Shown here: positions 23,578 to 35,410 of the stretch, piece by piece | Position numbering within the stretch: the first letter of the stretch is position 1 | Layout of the letters: each line of letters starts with the position of its first letter | From: Posidonia oceanica | Taxonomy: Eukaryota; Streptophyta; Magnoliopsida; Alismatales; Posidoniaceae | Direction of reading: 5' to 3' | NCBI GenBank assembly: GCA_037176725.1 | Contig: JAZBRS010000076.1 | Coordinates: 116,703,001 to 116,767,000, forward strand | DNA: 64,000 bases | Position numbers and translations under genes: made by a program | The notes under the pieces: model-generated | What the model was told of the DNA's origin: nothing | What the model saw: the letters and a program-made list of their open reading frames with translations, nothing else | Database searches by the model: none

Positions 23578-25078
23578 TATAGATGTGGAATTCAGGGGGT
23601 GTTTAAGAAGATGTCGGCGCCTCCACGTATGTCGTCAACTTTGTGTTGTGATCGCCACTCGCCTTTGGGTAGAAAAGACACCTGGGGGAGATTATGAAGA
23701 AGCAGGTCCTCAGACCACTTGATCGATGGCTGGATGTCATCTAGCGGTTCCCTCATCTTACGTAAGCGCTTTCCTTCCCTTCAAAACAAAATGAAAAAGA
23801 TCTAGATTAGTTCAAGTGTAGTAGTCAGTAATAGAAGTAAACAAAGCAACATGATTAAAAGAAATAGATACTAACCGAGGGTTGTTCCCCGCATGCACAT
23901 GCTATGGGTCCTATGCTAAGGAATGTAAAAATGCAATGAAAAATTAGATTGGAGGAAGATACTCCCTTTCACCCTTATGCTGAATGCAATGAAGTTGAAA
24001 GGAGGCACGGTCGGAACTCTGGCTTAGCTGGGAATCTCTGGAATGAAGATGGGAATTGGGTTTCCCTCTTCTGAAGGTGGGAGATAGAGCTTCTGGGTTG
24101 AGGGCTCTAGCTCTTGAAGGTGGAGACTTAACACTGATAGGGTGATTCCTCTCTCAAAAATTCCGACCCTCAAACCACTGGCCTATGGCGGTCTATTTAT
24201 AGACTCTAGGGGTGAGGATGGTTGGAATTCAAAAAATTCTAGAAGAAAAGTGGCAGTTAGGGTTAGTCGCCTGTTGAGGTGGCGACTAAGGCTAGCAACT
24301 GCCCAGTCAAACATGAAAAACTGTGGGAACGAGGCCACGACTGTTAGTCACCGGTTGCGTTGGCACCTATCGGTCAAGGGGGGTCGTGGGAAACAACCGT
24401 GGAAAAGCGATTCAAAGGAGGCCATGACCATTAGTCACCGATGGAGTTGGCACCTAATGGTTGAGGATTGTGGGAGAAAACCGCTGCAATTCCACGACCG
24501 CTTAGTCGCCGGTTTAGTTGGCGCCTAAGGGTTGAGGGGATTGTGGGAGATAACCGCCAAAATAATTGTCGGAGGCAGTTAATGGAAACCACGACTGTTA
24601 GTCACCTATAAGGATGACACCTAGATCGGTCGCCTGTAAGGATGACGCCTAGATTAGTCGCCTGTAAGGATGATGCCTAGATCAGTCGCTGTTTGATTGG
24701 GCGCCTCCTCAGTTGGCTACTAACAAGCTCAGTTCATTTCTAGCCCTACCTTCCGGGTTTTGGCCAGAGAAAGCAAGATAGAAGACTGGGAAACTACAGA
24801 TAGTCTATGAAATCAAGAAGGCATCTTTGTTAACTCAAATCTGCCACGAATCTGAGCAGAAATAAAGGATACTCAGGGTACTCGGACTTACCACGAGCCT
24901 GAGTGAGTTAGCTCTGCCACAGCCAACAACCTGAGTCAAGGTAGGATCAAGTGATACTTCAAAGAAATCAGAGAACATCTAGAAGATGTGCTATCAAAAC
25001 TTAGGCATGTGATTTGGGGCACCTCAAGGTTTCTATCCTTAATAGAACTCTCAGAAATGCGAAAATAGGATATCTATA
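23578..25078 (-). repeat. 3' LTR of element E
   Basis: About 1.5 kb, minus strand, pairing with 52906-54418. Both ends have mutated: TATAGATATCC for TGTAGATATCC at 25078, and TATA for TGTA at 23578. On the minus strand the TATA box TATAAATA lies at 24201-24194. 28-bp dyad units fill 24263-24705, for example TTAGTCGCC (24263-24271) and GGCGACTAA (24281-24289). In the first about 190 positions I compared, roughly 20 differ from the other LTR, so E is older than F. Confidence 0.9.
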
Positions 25079-25094
25079 GATGCCCCTCCTTGGA
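25079..25094 (-). promoter_or_regulatory. Polypurine tract of E
   Basis: Minus strand CCAAGGAGGGGCATC immediately before the LTR, identical in core to F's tract at 50975-50988. Confidence 0.8.
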
Positions 25095-26146
25095 GTTAAT
25101 CTTGGAACAAGATCGATTCCAAGGTAAGAACGATGTCTTATTAAGCATTTCCTGAAAAGGGGAGCTCCATCTCAAACAATTTGCCACTGAAGTAGCCAAA
25201 GAAAGATAAAAAGAGTGTTTAAATTGCCAACATATCGAAAATTCAGGCATGGAGGGGTCAAGTCGGTTTCAGAACTTGTGTCGCGGCCAAGGTCAAGACC
25301 AGGTTAACCATGTAGAGGTGTTCCAATAGGGGAAGAACTAAGGAGGAAATCACAGGATGTTATTCCAGCACGATCGAAAGGAGAGTGTGACATCTTGTTT
25401 GAGACTTCACTCAGATTGGAATTGATAAAAGGAAAGGTAGGAACTGGGTTGGTTCTAGGAGAATCACATGCCATAAGGGTTTCTAACACTCTTGAAGAAC
25501 AATGCTCTGTTCGTGCTCCACTTCCAATGATATGAGAAAATGCATGGATGCATGATTCAAACAAACAAATGCAAATGCAAGGTCAACACGCGATGCAATG
25601 AATGGTCCATATGCTAGGTTAGGCTGGTGGGGTACGGTTGGTCCCAAACCATATGGACATATGCAAAATGAATGAATGCAATTCGTTGTGATCAAGTGTT
25701 TTTCGTCCTCAAGTGTGACTAGTACTCTCTGGAAAGGACCGTTATCCCACAGCTTGATTTGGCAAGCAAAGGGGTTCCGTGCAAAGAGAACCGGGTGAGG
25801 GAGTGAACCCTTCATTTGCTAATCCAATGTGTCGTCTAGTGCTTGCAGTGGTTGCGGCGGATGGTGCGTGAACTCAAGGCAAGAGTTCACTCCTCGGCTT
25901 CGTAGTTCTGAGGTAGCATCACCTTGAATGGAAGGGATGCTGGGTTGTAGCAGATGGTCTGTTCTGATGGTTTAGTCACCTCTTCATTGGGCAGCTATGA
26001 TAGTCGCCGGTTGTTAGGGCGACGTGCGGTCTCCTGGCTTATTTATTTCAGAAATCGTTTTAAACCTGGATTTTCTTGATAGGGGGAGATAAAAGACGGC
26101 TATCCTTGCTTTTCAGGGAACATTCTGTACAACTAAACCCCCTATC
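25095..26146 (-). other. E 3' region next to the LTR, noncoding
   Basis: 25095-25820 aligns (reversed) with F's 50206-50974, including the stretch around ATGGTTTGGGACCAACCGTA and the one around TCACTCCCTCACCCGGTTC. Alignment with F stops at about 25820. Beyond it lies sequence without counterpart in F, with two 28-bp dyad units at about 25976-26025 (GTCACC, GGCAGC, GTCGCC, GGCGAC), and then the PMD genes. No gene in this stretch. Confidence 0.65.
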
Positions 26147-27522
26147 TTGATCATGAAGCTTCCTTCCTTCTCTTCTTCGACCTTCCAAGTGAAAAGGGTG
26201 GTTGATATCCCCAACCATTTGATGAAAGCCATTCGGGATGACCAGGTATGTTCTCCTCTTTGTCCCTTTTTGTCTTTTCATGCTTTTCTTTGTGGTTTTA
26301 CCTTTAAATGTTGCTTTTTTAGGCTGTAGTGAACCTCACGGGATGCCCAAAGTTCCACAATTCTTTCCGATATACTCTGCCGTGGGTGTCTGGCTTGATC
26401 AATCGAGTAGAGGATAACAAGCATCTCTTCGGGTGCAGTGGTTTCGACAAGTTGCTCGATCTGATTTGCATGCTTGTGCCTTGGCCAGTGTTGCACGCTT
26501 TGATGGCCTTTTGGAATGGCTCCTCCAACACTTTCAACCTTCCTTGTGGGGAGACTTTGATCACATGTGAGGAGGTATCTTCTTTGCTTGGATTGGCGGT
26601 GGAATCTACTGAAGCGGCAGATGATCGCTTTGCCATTTCTGTTGAGACAGTGGGCTCCAAGAAGATAGGCAGGTATTTAGCAAGGGATCAAGAGGCTAGC
26701 AAGGCTTTGATACACTCAGGGAGACTCTTTCTTCGAGGCCTGTGGGAGGTTCTTAGCACCAGACAACCTGCTGAGACTGAGTTGAGGAAATGCTTGTTTG
26801 TAGCAGTTGGTGGTCTTGCCTTGTTTGCAAATGCAAATTTCACAATGGATCTTCACCATGTTGATCTTCTGATGCTGGTGGCCGCTCGTCCAGACTTGTG
26901 CTTGGCTCTTGCTGTATTGGCTTACACCATGGAGGGGCTCACCAGTGCTTCTTGTTCAGGGAAGTTCTTTGGCTCTCCACTGCTGCTGCACAAGTGGTTC
27001 ATGTCTCATTGTCGCTGTGATACAGATTTTGCCGGCCTGAGCTTCTATGACTGCATCTTCCACCATGGTTGCTTGTCACTGTAGGGTTTTGACTTTGTTC
27101 CGAAGCTGCCTGGAGCTCATAAGGCGTGGGTGATGAGCATAGTTCATAGTGACCTTGAGCTTGTCCTAGTGGGTGCCACATCATTCGTACTGCATCCCAT
27201 CCATCGTTGTCCACGTTCGCTGAATCAGGAGCTAGTTGTCCAGACTGATGCAGTTCTGACCCCTCCGATCTGCGTTCGCAAGGAAGACGGTGATCGAGAT
27301 GAGAGGATGGTCCTGGAGTACATAGCACGTTGGGTTCACATTGGCAGGCGAGTGTCTCTGAGTGCACCTCGGCTTTGTGCAACTGCTCGGGAGTCCCAAG
27401 AGTCGAAGTACGTGAAGTGGTATGCACGATGCTGTCCCATTCCTCAGAAATATGCTGATGATAGGCGGGAATTCCTGAAGATGCTTGGCCTTAACCGTTC
27501 GAGCATGGCAATGCATGGCTGA
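26147..27522 (+). pseudogene. PMD/DUF7745-like gene 1, antisense inside E
   Basis: Two exons: 26147-26245 (MIMKLPSFSSS..., 33 codons) and 26323-27522, with a 77-bp intron GTATGT...TTTTTTAG in phase 0. The joined reading is about 430 codons. Typical block: LLDLICMLVPWPVLHALMAF, then TFNLPCGE and CEEVSSLLGLAV, the pattern of plant mobile domain proteins (a Phe-Trp helix followed by a TLEEV..LLGL-like strand). One premature TAG at 27082, then an open reading to the TGA at 27520. The chemistry of PMD proteins is unknown; some host members act in gene silencing and transposon control. Transcribed opposite to E. It could be a former element ORF or a captured host gene. No promoter recognised. Confidence 0.7.
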
Positions 27523-28065
27523 CTTTATTTTAGGATGTGATGATTATGTTATTAGTTGATGAAAATATTATGTTTTTATATTATTTTAATTTAAGTTGAA
27601 TTGGGTGTGTTTACTGTTGTGTTTGGTTGTTCGTTAATGTCTATGTGTTAGTTTGTTTCAAGAAGAATTTAGAGATTTAGAGGAAGAAAAGGTTCTGTCC
27701 ACATCAGTCGCCTGCACAGTTGGCGTCCGCAGTAGCTGCCTTCTAATAGGGCATCTAAGAGTCGTGCCTTTCTAGAATGTTCAAACTGAAGTGGGTTGGT
27801 TGGCGTGCGAAGAAGCTGAAGGGTCAGTTGCCTCAATTGAAGGCGCCTAAAATCGGTTGCTTCTGTGTTTGGCGACCATGGCGCGAGTCCAGTAACAAAA
27901 CTGGACCGTTGCCCCTCTTTTTTTTTTAGACCTTCAAACCTTTCTCCCCTCTTCCTTTTCTCTTCTCTTCTACTCCGTCCGGCGGCCTCTCCTTCATCCG
28001 ACGACCTTCTCCAGTGCGGCGGCGTGGTGGTGGTCTCTGGCGACACGTCTTCTTCCTCCTCCTTG
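27523..28065. other. Spacer between the two PMD genes
   Basis: No gene. AT-rich to about 27660. Then four or more dyad units with N9/N7 spacing start at 27707 (GTCGCC, GGCGTC, GCTGCC, GGCATC) and recur near 27830-27875. A pyrimidine-rich tract (27905-27985) precedes the start of gene 2 and could be its promoter or 5' leader. Confidence 0.5.
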
Positions 28066-31000
28066 ATGGCAAGTGACGGCGGCAGCGAAGGTGGCAGTGC
28101 GGGCGGCGGTGATGGCAGGGCTCGTCGATGGCAGAGGTAGGCTCCTCCTGTTTCTCTCTTATTTCTCCATCTCTGTGCTTAGCGACGATGATGGTGGGCT
28201 GGCGGTGGATGGGCCGGAGAAGGTGGACGGCCGAAGAGGGACAGTCAGCGGTGGACAGTGGGATTTTTGGAGATTTTCTTTGAAAATGTGGCTTGAATTA
28301 TTTTGGTTATTGTGGAATATTTGAGAATTTCAGTTCAATTTATGGAAATTTTAAGTTTAATTTAGGTTTATTATAGAAATTTTAATTTCAGTTTTAGTTT
28401 AGTTTAATGAATTCAGTTTTTTTAAAAAATTTTAATTCGGTTTATAGTTAAGTTTATGGAAAATCTGAATTTTTAAGTTTTAATTGTGGAAATTTAGATT
28501 TCAATTCAATTTAATTGTGGAAATTTAGATTTAAGTTCAATTTGGTTTAAGTTCATGGAAAATTGATTTAAATTTTTAGGCTTTAATTCAGTTATTTAAA
28601 GTTATGTTTTAAATGTTAAATTTCTGATGTGAATGTGAAAGGGAAATGGTAATTTAGATGTGAATGTGAAATGTGAATGAAAATCCATTTTTTATGGAGA
28701 TTTGAATGTTTATTTAGTCTTTTTCGTGGAAATATGAATGCATGTTGTTGATTTGCAGGAAAATGAAAAATTTTTAGTTGAAATTATAGGGGAGGTTATG
28801 GCAAATTTTTCCTAGAAATTTAAGAGGTTTTATGGAATTTATTAATATTTAGATTAATTTTTGGAATTTTTAAATGTAGAGGAATTGACTTTGGGATTTA
28901 AACGTGTAAAAGGATTCCATTGTTAAGTTTTAATTGGATTGTTAATTCAGAATAAAGGAATTAATGGTATTTTTGTTACTTAAATGGATAAGTGAATGGT
29001 TTGTAAGACTTTAGGTTGGATTAGAGTTGTATTTTTAATTTTTAGAGGTTGAATTTTAAAGTTAAAGTTATGATATTAAAGTTAAATTTTGAAGTTCGGG
29101 GTTTAAAGATGAATTTTTAGAACTTTAACTTTAAAAGATGAATTTTTAGAGATAGGTTTTTAAAGATGGATTTTAAAGGTGGATTTTAAAGATGGATTCT
29201 AAAGATGGATTTTAATGATGGATTTTAAAGTCGAATTTTTAGAGTTGAATTTTTAAAGTTGAATTTCTTAAAGTTGAATTTTTAGAGTCGAATTTTTAGA
29301 GTTGAATTTTTAAAGTTGAATTTTTAAAGTTGATTTTTTTTTTTTTAGGATTAATTTTAAGAGATAGATTTTAAGAGTTTTAATTTTAAGGATTAATTTA
29401 AAGGGATTAAATTTAAAGGGATTAACTTTAAGGATTGAATTTTTAAGGATTAATTTACTTTAGAGATTGATTTTAAGGAATAATTTCAAAGAGATTAACT
29501 TTTAAAGAGATTAGTTTTGAGGAAGAACTTTAAGGATTAGTTTCAAAGAGAATAACTTTAAAGATTAATTCCAAAGGGATTATCTTTAAATATTAATTCT
29601 AAGGATGAATTTTAGGGATTAATTTTTAAGGGTTGATTTTAAAGATAGACTTTGATAGTTGGGTTTAATTTAAGCTTATGTCTTAAATGGTTTATATGCT
29701 TCGTTACTTAAAGAGTTAGCATTAAGGCTAATTTAAACATTAAGGTAATTTTCCTCATTAAACAAAGAGGCAATGGTTCACATTAATTGGACAGAGAGTT
29801 AGGTGATTAAAGTTTTCACTGGTTAATTAAGATGAAGAGTTTAAGTTTTAATTGGTTTAACTAAAGTTTAAGAATTCAAGCTTTAATTGGTTAATGTCTA
29901 GGATGATTAATGATTAGTGATTAGGAATTTGGAAGATTAATGTTTAATGATTTGGAAGATTAGGGAGATTATTGTTTAATTTAGCCCTGACTGACCAAAC
30001 TCTACTCGTGCCATTGTTCCAGGGTCTCTGACGAGGAGGTTGAGACTGAGAGGGACGAGGCCGGTCCTTCTAATGCGGAGGCGAGCTCCTCTCATCCTCG
30101 CAAGCTCCGGACGAGGCATCCACGTGCACCGTCTCCTGTCCAGCCTGAGGCTGGTGGCAGTGACGGGGGCAACCCTAGTTCAGGTGCGGTCCCTCCACCT
30201 CCTAGGATAGCCCGTACAGCAGCAGAGCTCGCAGAGCTAGGCCAGGTGAGGTTATTTCATGTGTTCTTGGCTTTTATTAAGTTACTTTACTTAACTAATG
30301 TTTTCAATGTTTTCTTTCATGTCAGATGCCATTGCCTAGCCGGGCCCGCTCCAGCTGGGAGGACTTGCATGAGACGTATATCAATCTCCTGAAGTTCCAG
30401 CGAGCGAGGCTTGCGAGGATGGGCTTCGGCCAATTTTTGGAGATAATGCCTTTTGAGATCCACCTTGGACTCTTGGTTTCCTTTGTAGAGAGGTTCAACA
30501 GCAGTTTTGGCAGCTTCATCCTTCGCGTGGATGAGATGATGATCACCCTGGAGGACGTAGCTCAGCTGGTGGGCCTGAGGGTTGACGGAGAGCCTGTGGT
30601 GGCGGTTTTGCAGCACTGCTATAGCGACGAGCTGGAGGCCTATTATGGTGTGCGACCTCCCCCTTCTAGCCGTTACCATACGCGTGTCAACGTCAAGTGG
30701 CTGAAGGACTGACTTGACGACCTTCTTCTTGCTGACGAGGTGACTCCGGACATGGTGGACCAGCAGCTCCGGGCCTTCTTGTCTATTCTGTTTCATAGAC
30801 TCTGCTTCGGCACGTCTTCACAGATGCTTCATGCTGGTTTTGCCCCTCTCCTTCTGGATGTGGAGAGGATTGGTACATATTCCTGTGGTTCAGCCGTGTT
30901 GGTCTACTTGATCTCTCGGCTAGGGGCCTTCGCTGCGGGCCAGACCTGCTCTCTCTTGAGCTGTCTGCCCCTTTTCCAGGTTCATGCTTTATTTATTTGC

Positions 31001-32870
31001 CTGGCTTCTATTTAGTTGCCTACTTCTGACTTGGAACTGTTTCTTTGTGTGACAGACCTGGATCTTTGAGCACTTCGTGTACCTTTGACCCAGAGTTCCA
31101 GGTGATGGCCCCGTCGAGTTTCCCCGAGCTCGACGGTGGAGTGACATGTAGTTGGCTCCAGAGCGGCTTCGCCCTGTGAGGCATCTGGGCCGCTTCCTAT
31201 TAGAGATCCTCCCAGAGGAGTGGGTAAGTTTCAATGTTTAGACCCTTCTTTCCCTGCACAGTTTGTTGGTTTCTGACTGAGTTGTGCTTGCAAGTCGTCT
31301 AGAGTCCCTACTCTAAGGACGAGCATGCCGCTGAGGAGCCTGTGGTGTGCGGTTCCCACTTGTTTTTTCGGGAGTGCTTGCTCTTTAGCCTCTTCCGGTA
31401 CTACTACAGCCAGGTGGGCCGTGTCTTGCGATAGTTTGGCCTTCAACAGGTTGTCCCAGCGTCTGGTCCTGTGGATTGCTCTCTGGGATCTTCTAGGGGA
31501 GGTCGGTCTAATGTTCCTCAGCAGTTTGCAGAGCAGCTCGAGAACTAGCGCTCGGGTGGCACGGCGCCCTTTTCTGACGGCTTGACAGAGATAGAGGCGG
31601 TGTGGAGGACCTAGTTTGACTCTAAGTTTGGTCATCTGATTGTCTTCCATCGTGCTGTCTTTTATGGTTGCTCCAACATGCCGATGGGCGTTGGTCCTGG
31701 TGCGTGTGTTGGTGACCTTCAGCGGGAGTTGGTGACTGCCAACAGCTGCATTGATGAGCAGGTAAGCAACTCCCTTTGGTGTTCTTTTATTTCACTGCTT
31801 ATTTACTTGTTCATTTGCTTACACATCTCCCTTGTTTGCACAGATGGCCTCTTCAGAGGGGATGACTAAGGTGTTCAGGACTCAGTAGCAGCAGCACTCC
31901 TTGAGAGTTGCAGAGTTAGTGCGGGAGAGGGACGAGCTCTTGTCCCACATGGACGAGCTTCGAGCACGAGTGAGTCTTGTTTCCTCTTTTTAGTTGTTTG
32001 TGCCTGTTCCTGCTTGTTTAACTGTTGTTCTTTGATGTAGGCCAAGGGTGCCTCGACAAGTGCAGAGCCTCCTACTGCTGCTGCTGTAGAGCCAGCTGCT
32101 TCCCATGCTGAGGGCATACTTACTAAGGAGGTTTGGGCTCATGATTCAGAGGTACTACCACTCTTTTCTTGCTTTAAGTACTTGTAAATACCTGTCCTTT
32201 AACTCATATAATTTCATTGTGCAGATTCAGGTGATGATGGATCTGATCCACACACCTCCAGCCACTGGTCCCACTCAGAGCCAGCTAGACGATGCCTTGG
32301 GGCATGCCGAGGAGCTACAGGGGCGTCTCAGTCAGGTGGAGCAGGAGCGTGATAGCTACATCCAGGAGTAAGAGGCCTGTGTGACTGCCTCTGATGTAGC
32401 CATGGCTAGGGTTCAGTTTGAGGCTTCCTCCATGAGAAGGGTACTTCTGTTCTGCTTTAATACTTTAGTTGTAGCTAGTCTTTCTGCCTTTCTTGCTGAT
32501 AAACTGCTTTGACTCTGTGGTTTGCTGTTTCTTGTTGCAGTTGAGTGACTTTCGTGCACAGCAGATGCGGGACATGGAGGCACGACTGATGTAGATGGAG
32601 ATGGCAGTCGCGACAGTTCTTCCCAGTTCCGATATGCTGGTCTGATGCCTGCCCCTATTGCTGCAGCTCCTGCGGGGTCAGGGCATTCTAGGGCTCTGAC
32701 AGCTGAGCAGATTACGAGAGCGCGATCTTCTTCTCATCTTGAGATTGTTTGCTCTATACTGAGGGCATCTCGGGAGAGGAGCTAGAGTGGGGTGGTGTCT
32801 TCAGTTGCTCAGCCTACATCGATGCCTCAGGACAGCGGTCGCGAGGCTAGTGGCGAGTCGGGCCATTGAG
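28066..32870 (+). pseudogene. PMD gene 2, nine exons, antisense inside E
   Basis: My exon model: 28066-28136, 30023-30245, 30326-30979, 31056-31223, 31303-31761, 31844-31969, 32041-32151, 32225-32440, 32541-32870. Every intron is GT-AG and every junction keeps the frame. Exon 3 carries the PMD core: FEIHLGLLVSFVERF, FILRVDEMMITLEDVAQL, VGLRVDGEPV, later RIGTYSCGSAVLVYL. Exon 4 starts TWIFEHF and exon 5 has YYYSQVGRVLR followed by FGLQQV. Exons 6-9 encode a charged, coiled-coil-like tail (RVAELVRERDELLSHMDELR). Stops at 30710, 31086, 31134, 31425 and others lie at Gln, Trp or Arg positions; a frame change occurs near 32640. The usual PMD-C domain order is complete. A 3' fragment of a second copy is at 3171-3905. 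Start ATG and exon 1 are the least certain parts. Confidence 0.75.
28137..30022 (+). other. Intron 1 of PMD gene 2, cytosine-depleted
   Basis: 1.9-kb intron, donor GTAGGC, acceptor TTGTTCCAG preceded by CTGAC. From about 28270 to 29960 the plus strand has typically one to four C per 60 bases, while G stays common. Degenerate repeats of GGATTTTAAAGAT and GTTGAATTTTTA fill 29050-29640. No ORF or RNA gene seen. Confidence 0.65.
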
Positions 32871-34315
32871 CTTGTACCTTTCTTTTGTTTCTGTCAGAGT
32901 CTGTACTTGTAAAGATGTGGATATTCATATTCATATGAAATGAAATGTTTTCTGCCTTGTTTACCTACACATGCTTACTTTTCTTGTTAGTAATCATGAA
33001 GCATACCTTCCTTGGTGAAAGATTTGGTTAAGTTGATTAATTAATCAAAGAGAAGATATGTTAAATGAAAAGGTTTGGGCTAAGTTAATTAACTAAAAAG
33101 AAGACATAACAAATGTTAATGCAAAGAAAGCATGCTTATTTTAAAATGGGTGGAGGGAATTAATTTCTGGCCTCAACTAAAGAGGTGGAAATCAGAGCCC
33201 AGTAAATGCTGATTGTGAGTCATCCGTGGATGCTCTAAAGATCAATATGTGAGTAATGTCTTTGTTGAGAGAGCGCACCCAAGCCGTGAAACACACTTGA
33301 GTAGGACGCTAATTCTAAATCCTGGTGAGTTGATGGTTGCATCATTGTCCAGATTAATTCCAGTTTTCCTACTTACTAAGTTCTCACTTGTTGGTAGGTT
33401 GGATGTTTTGGTTTCTTGGTTTTTTGGTTTTTTTTTTGGTCTTTTTCTAGGTTTTGTAATTTTTTTGGTTATGTATTTTTTTGGATTTTGGGTTATATGA
33501 TTTTTTTGGATTTTTGGGTTATGTGATTTTTTTTGGATTTTTGGGTTATATGAATTTTTTTGGATTTTTGGGGTTGTAATTTTTTTGGATTTTAGGATTT
33601 TCTCTAATGGGGAAAGACGAGTACCTACTTTAAGCATTAACCTTGGGGTATGTTTCAACCAAATGAGTGGGCCCTACATTCATGGACATTTCCTTTAGGC
33701 CATGCCTGTATCTTTTAGAGACTTTGGTCCACGTACCAGTCCTTACTTGGGTTGCTATTCTCTGGGCCTTTTCAGTCCTTGATCACCTAGGGTTGCTTAC
33801 TCCTTGCCTGTTAGTGGGAATAGGATAGGGGAGGTTTCGAGATACAGTGAACTCTTTGTTTTGGCTTAGGCCTTGACTCCCGCTTGCCTTTCTTTGGTCC
33901 TTAATGCGTCTTTCTAGGGTTTATACTTTTAGATGCATAGACATCTTTTGCCATGCTCTTTTCCGCTCTTTGGACAACTCTTTCCTGACCTCTTTTAGTT
34001 GGACAGTTTCTTTTACTGTCTCCTTTCGTTTGTTCCTCACTTGGACAGCTTCTTTGCTGCCTTCTTTCCTCTCTGTTTAGGCGGTTTTTGCCACCGTCTT
34101 TTCTAGATGCTTTCTAAGTTACTTGACAAGCAGTTTGTATTCTAAGCCTCTACTCTGAGCCTACCTTTCCTTTACCTCCCCGTGTAGTGTGTATGTGGAG
34201 ACAGGTCAAGACATGGGTCCCCCCTAGGTGTTTCTCTTCCTGTTGGCTTTGGGAATCTCCCCTTTTTTGGCTTGGTGTTAGGCCCTAGGTCTCTTCAATG
34301 ATATAAGCATGCTGG
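32871..34315 (-). other. E 3' region between integrase and PMD block
   Basis: Noncoding. 32990-34290 aligns (reversed) with F's 48880-50080, including runs of GGACAG...TTTCTT blocks (33960-34090). Tandem GGATTTTTGGGTTAT units (about 28 bp) lie at 33400-33600, with a counterpart in F at 49510-49730. ORFs 33242-33658 and 33249-33500 are translations of this minisatellite and are not genes. Sequence from 32871 to about 32990 has no counterpart in F. Confidence 0.65.
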
Positions 34316-35410
34316 TCAAGGGTAGTACCTTTTCAGGTGCATTGCATTCCAAGGGTCAGGAAGATCTATCCCATTCAGGGACAACCGATAGGCATTCCCT
34401 GGATATGCAGCAACCACTATGTAGGGCCCTTCCCAGTTTGGCTTCAACTTTCCCTTAGGGTGGAGCTTATTGTAAGGCAACACTTCTTTAAGCACTTGAT
34501 CACCAATTTTAAATTTGCATTCAATTACTTTCTTTTGGTAAGCCTTGGTTAACCTTTGTTGGTAGACACGCGTATGCTTGGGGGCTGCCAGTTGTTTCTC
34601 ATCAAGGAGTTCCAAATGAAGGAGTAAAGCTTGCCTCTTTTCTTCAGTAGACATTCTCCTGTCAATCTTAACTCTTAATGAGGGGATCAGGATCTCGTAT
34701 GGGACCACTGCTTCCATACCAAAGGCTAAAGCATAGGGGGTTTGACCCGTTGCCGTCCTTATGGTGGTGCAGTATGCCCATAATGCATTAACAAGCTTAT
34801 CTGACCAATCCGATCCCTTAGCGTCTTCTACCGTCTTTTTAATGATTTTGATTAAGGTCTTATTAGCAGCTTCTGCTTGGCCGTTCCCTTACGGGTAATA
34901 CGGGGAAGAGTGCTGTAGAGTGATACCGAAGTTTTGGCATAACCGCTTGAATTCTTTTGAGATGAAGATCGGTCCGTTCTCTGCTACTAAGGCTTTAGAC
35001 ACCCCAAACCTTGCGATGATATTTCGTTGTATAAATCGACATAGGGTTGTGGCCTTGATGTTTGTGAACGCCTCTGCTTCTGCCCATTTGGTGAAGTATT
35101 CCGTCGCCGTTAGGATGAAAGTGTTGCCCTTTCCCTGATGGATGGGTCCCACCACATCGAAGGCCTACATAGAGAAAGGCCATGGTGTTGACAAAGCGTG
35201 AAGCGTTGAAGTTGGAGCATGAATCTTGTTGGTGTGCAGCAGGCAGCTCTTGCACCGCTTGACTTTACTTGCACAGTCAGCTTCCATGGTAGGCCAGTAA
35301 TACCCCCTTTTGATGATCATCTTAGCCATGAACTAGGAGTTGATGTGGCCCTCGCAGACTCCCTCTTGTGTTTCTTTAAGAATCTCGGCTGACTCAAATG
35401 CATCCACACA
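34316..35410 (-). pseudogene. pol: Integrase of E
   Basis: Joins the DNA copy to the chromosome. It reads HEGV-like EGVCEGHIN, GYYWPTMEADC and CKSC (zinc-binding HHCC region), then the core with Asp in AFDVVGP (about 35157), VAENGP (34993-34976) and Glu in NGQAEAANKT (about 34880). The second catalytic Asp of the D,D-35-E triad is Glu here (GAG at 34981-34979, where SDNG is usual). The C-terminal part has YQKKVIECKFKIGDQVL and KLKPNWEGPYIV, ending HLKRYYP at 34316. Stops at about 35327 (TAG), 35165 (TAG, Trp position) and 34891 (TAA, Gln position). No chromodomain, as usual for Tat. Confidence 0.85.

Noticed and set aside
26329..27084. Single-exon intact 251-codon gene
   Set aside because: It is the middle of a longer PMD reading: an intron precedes it and the same frame continues after the TAG at 27082.
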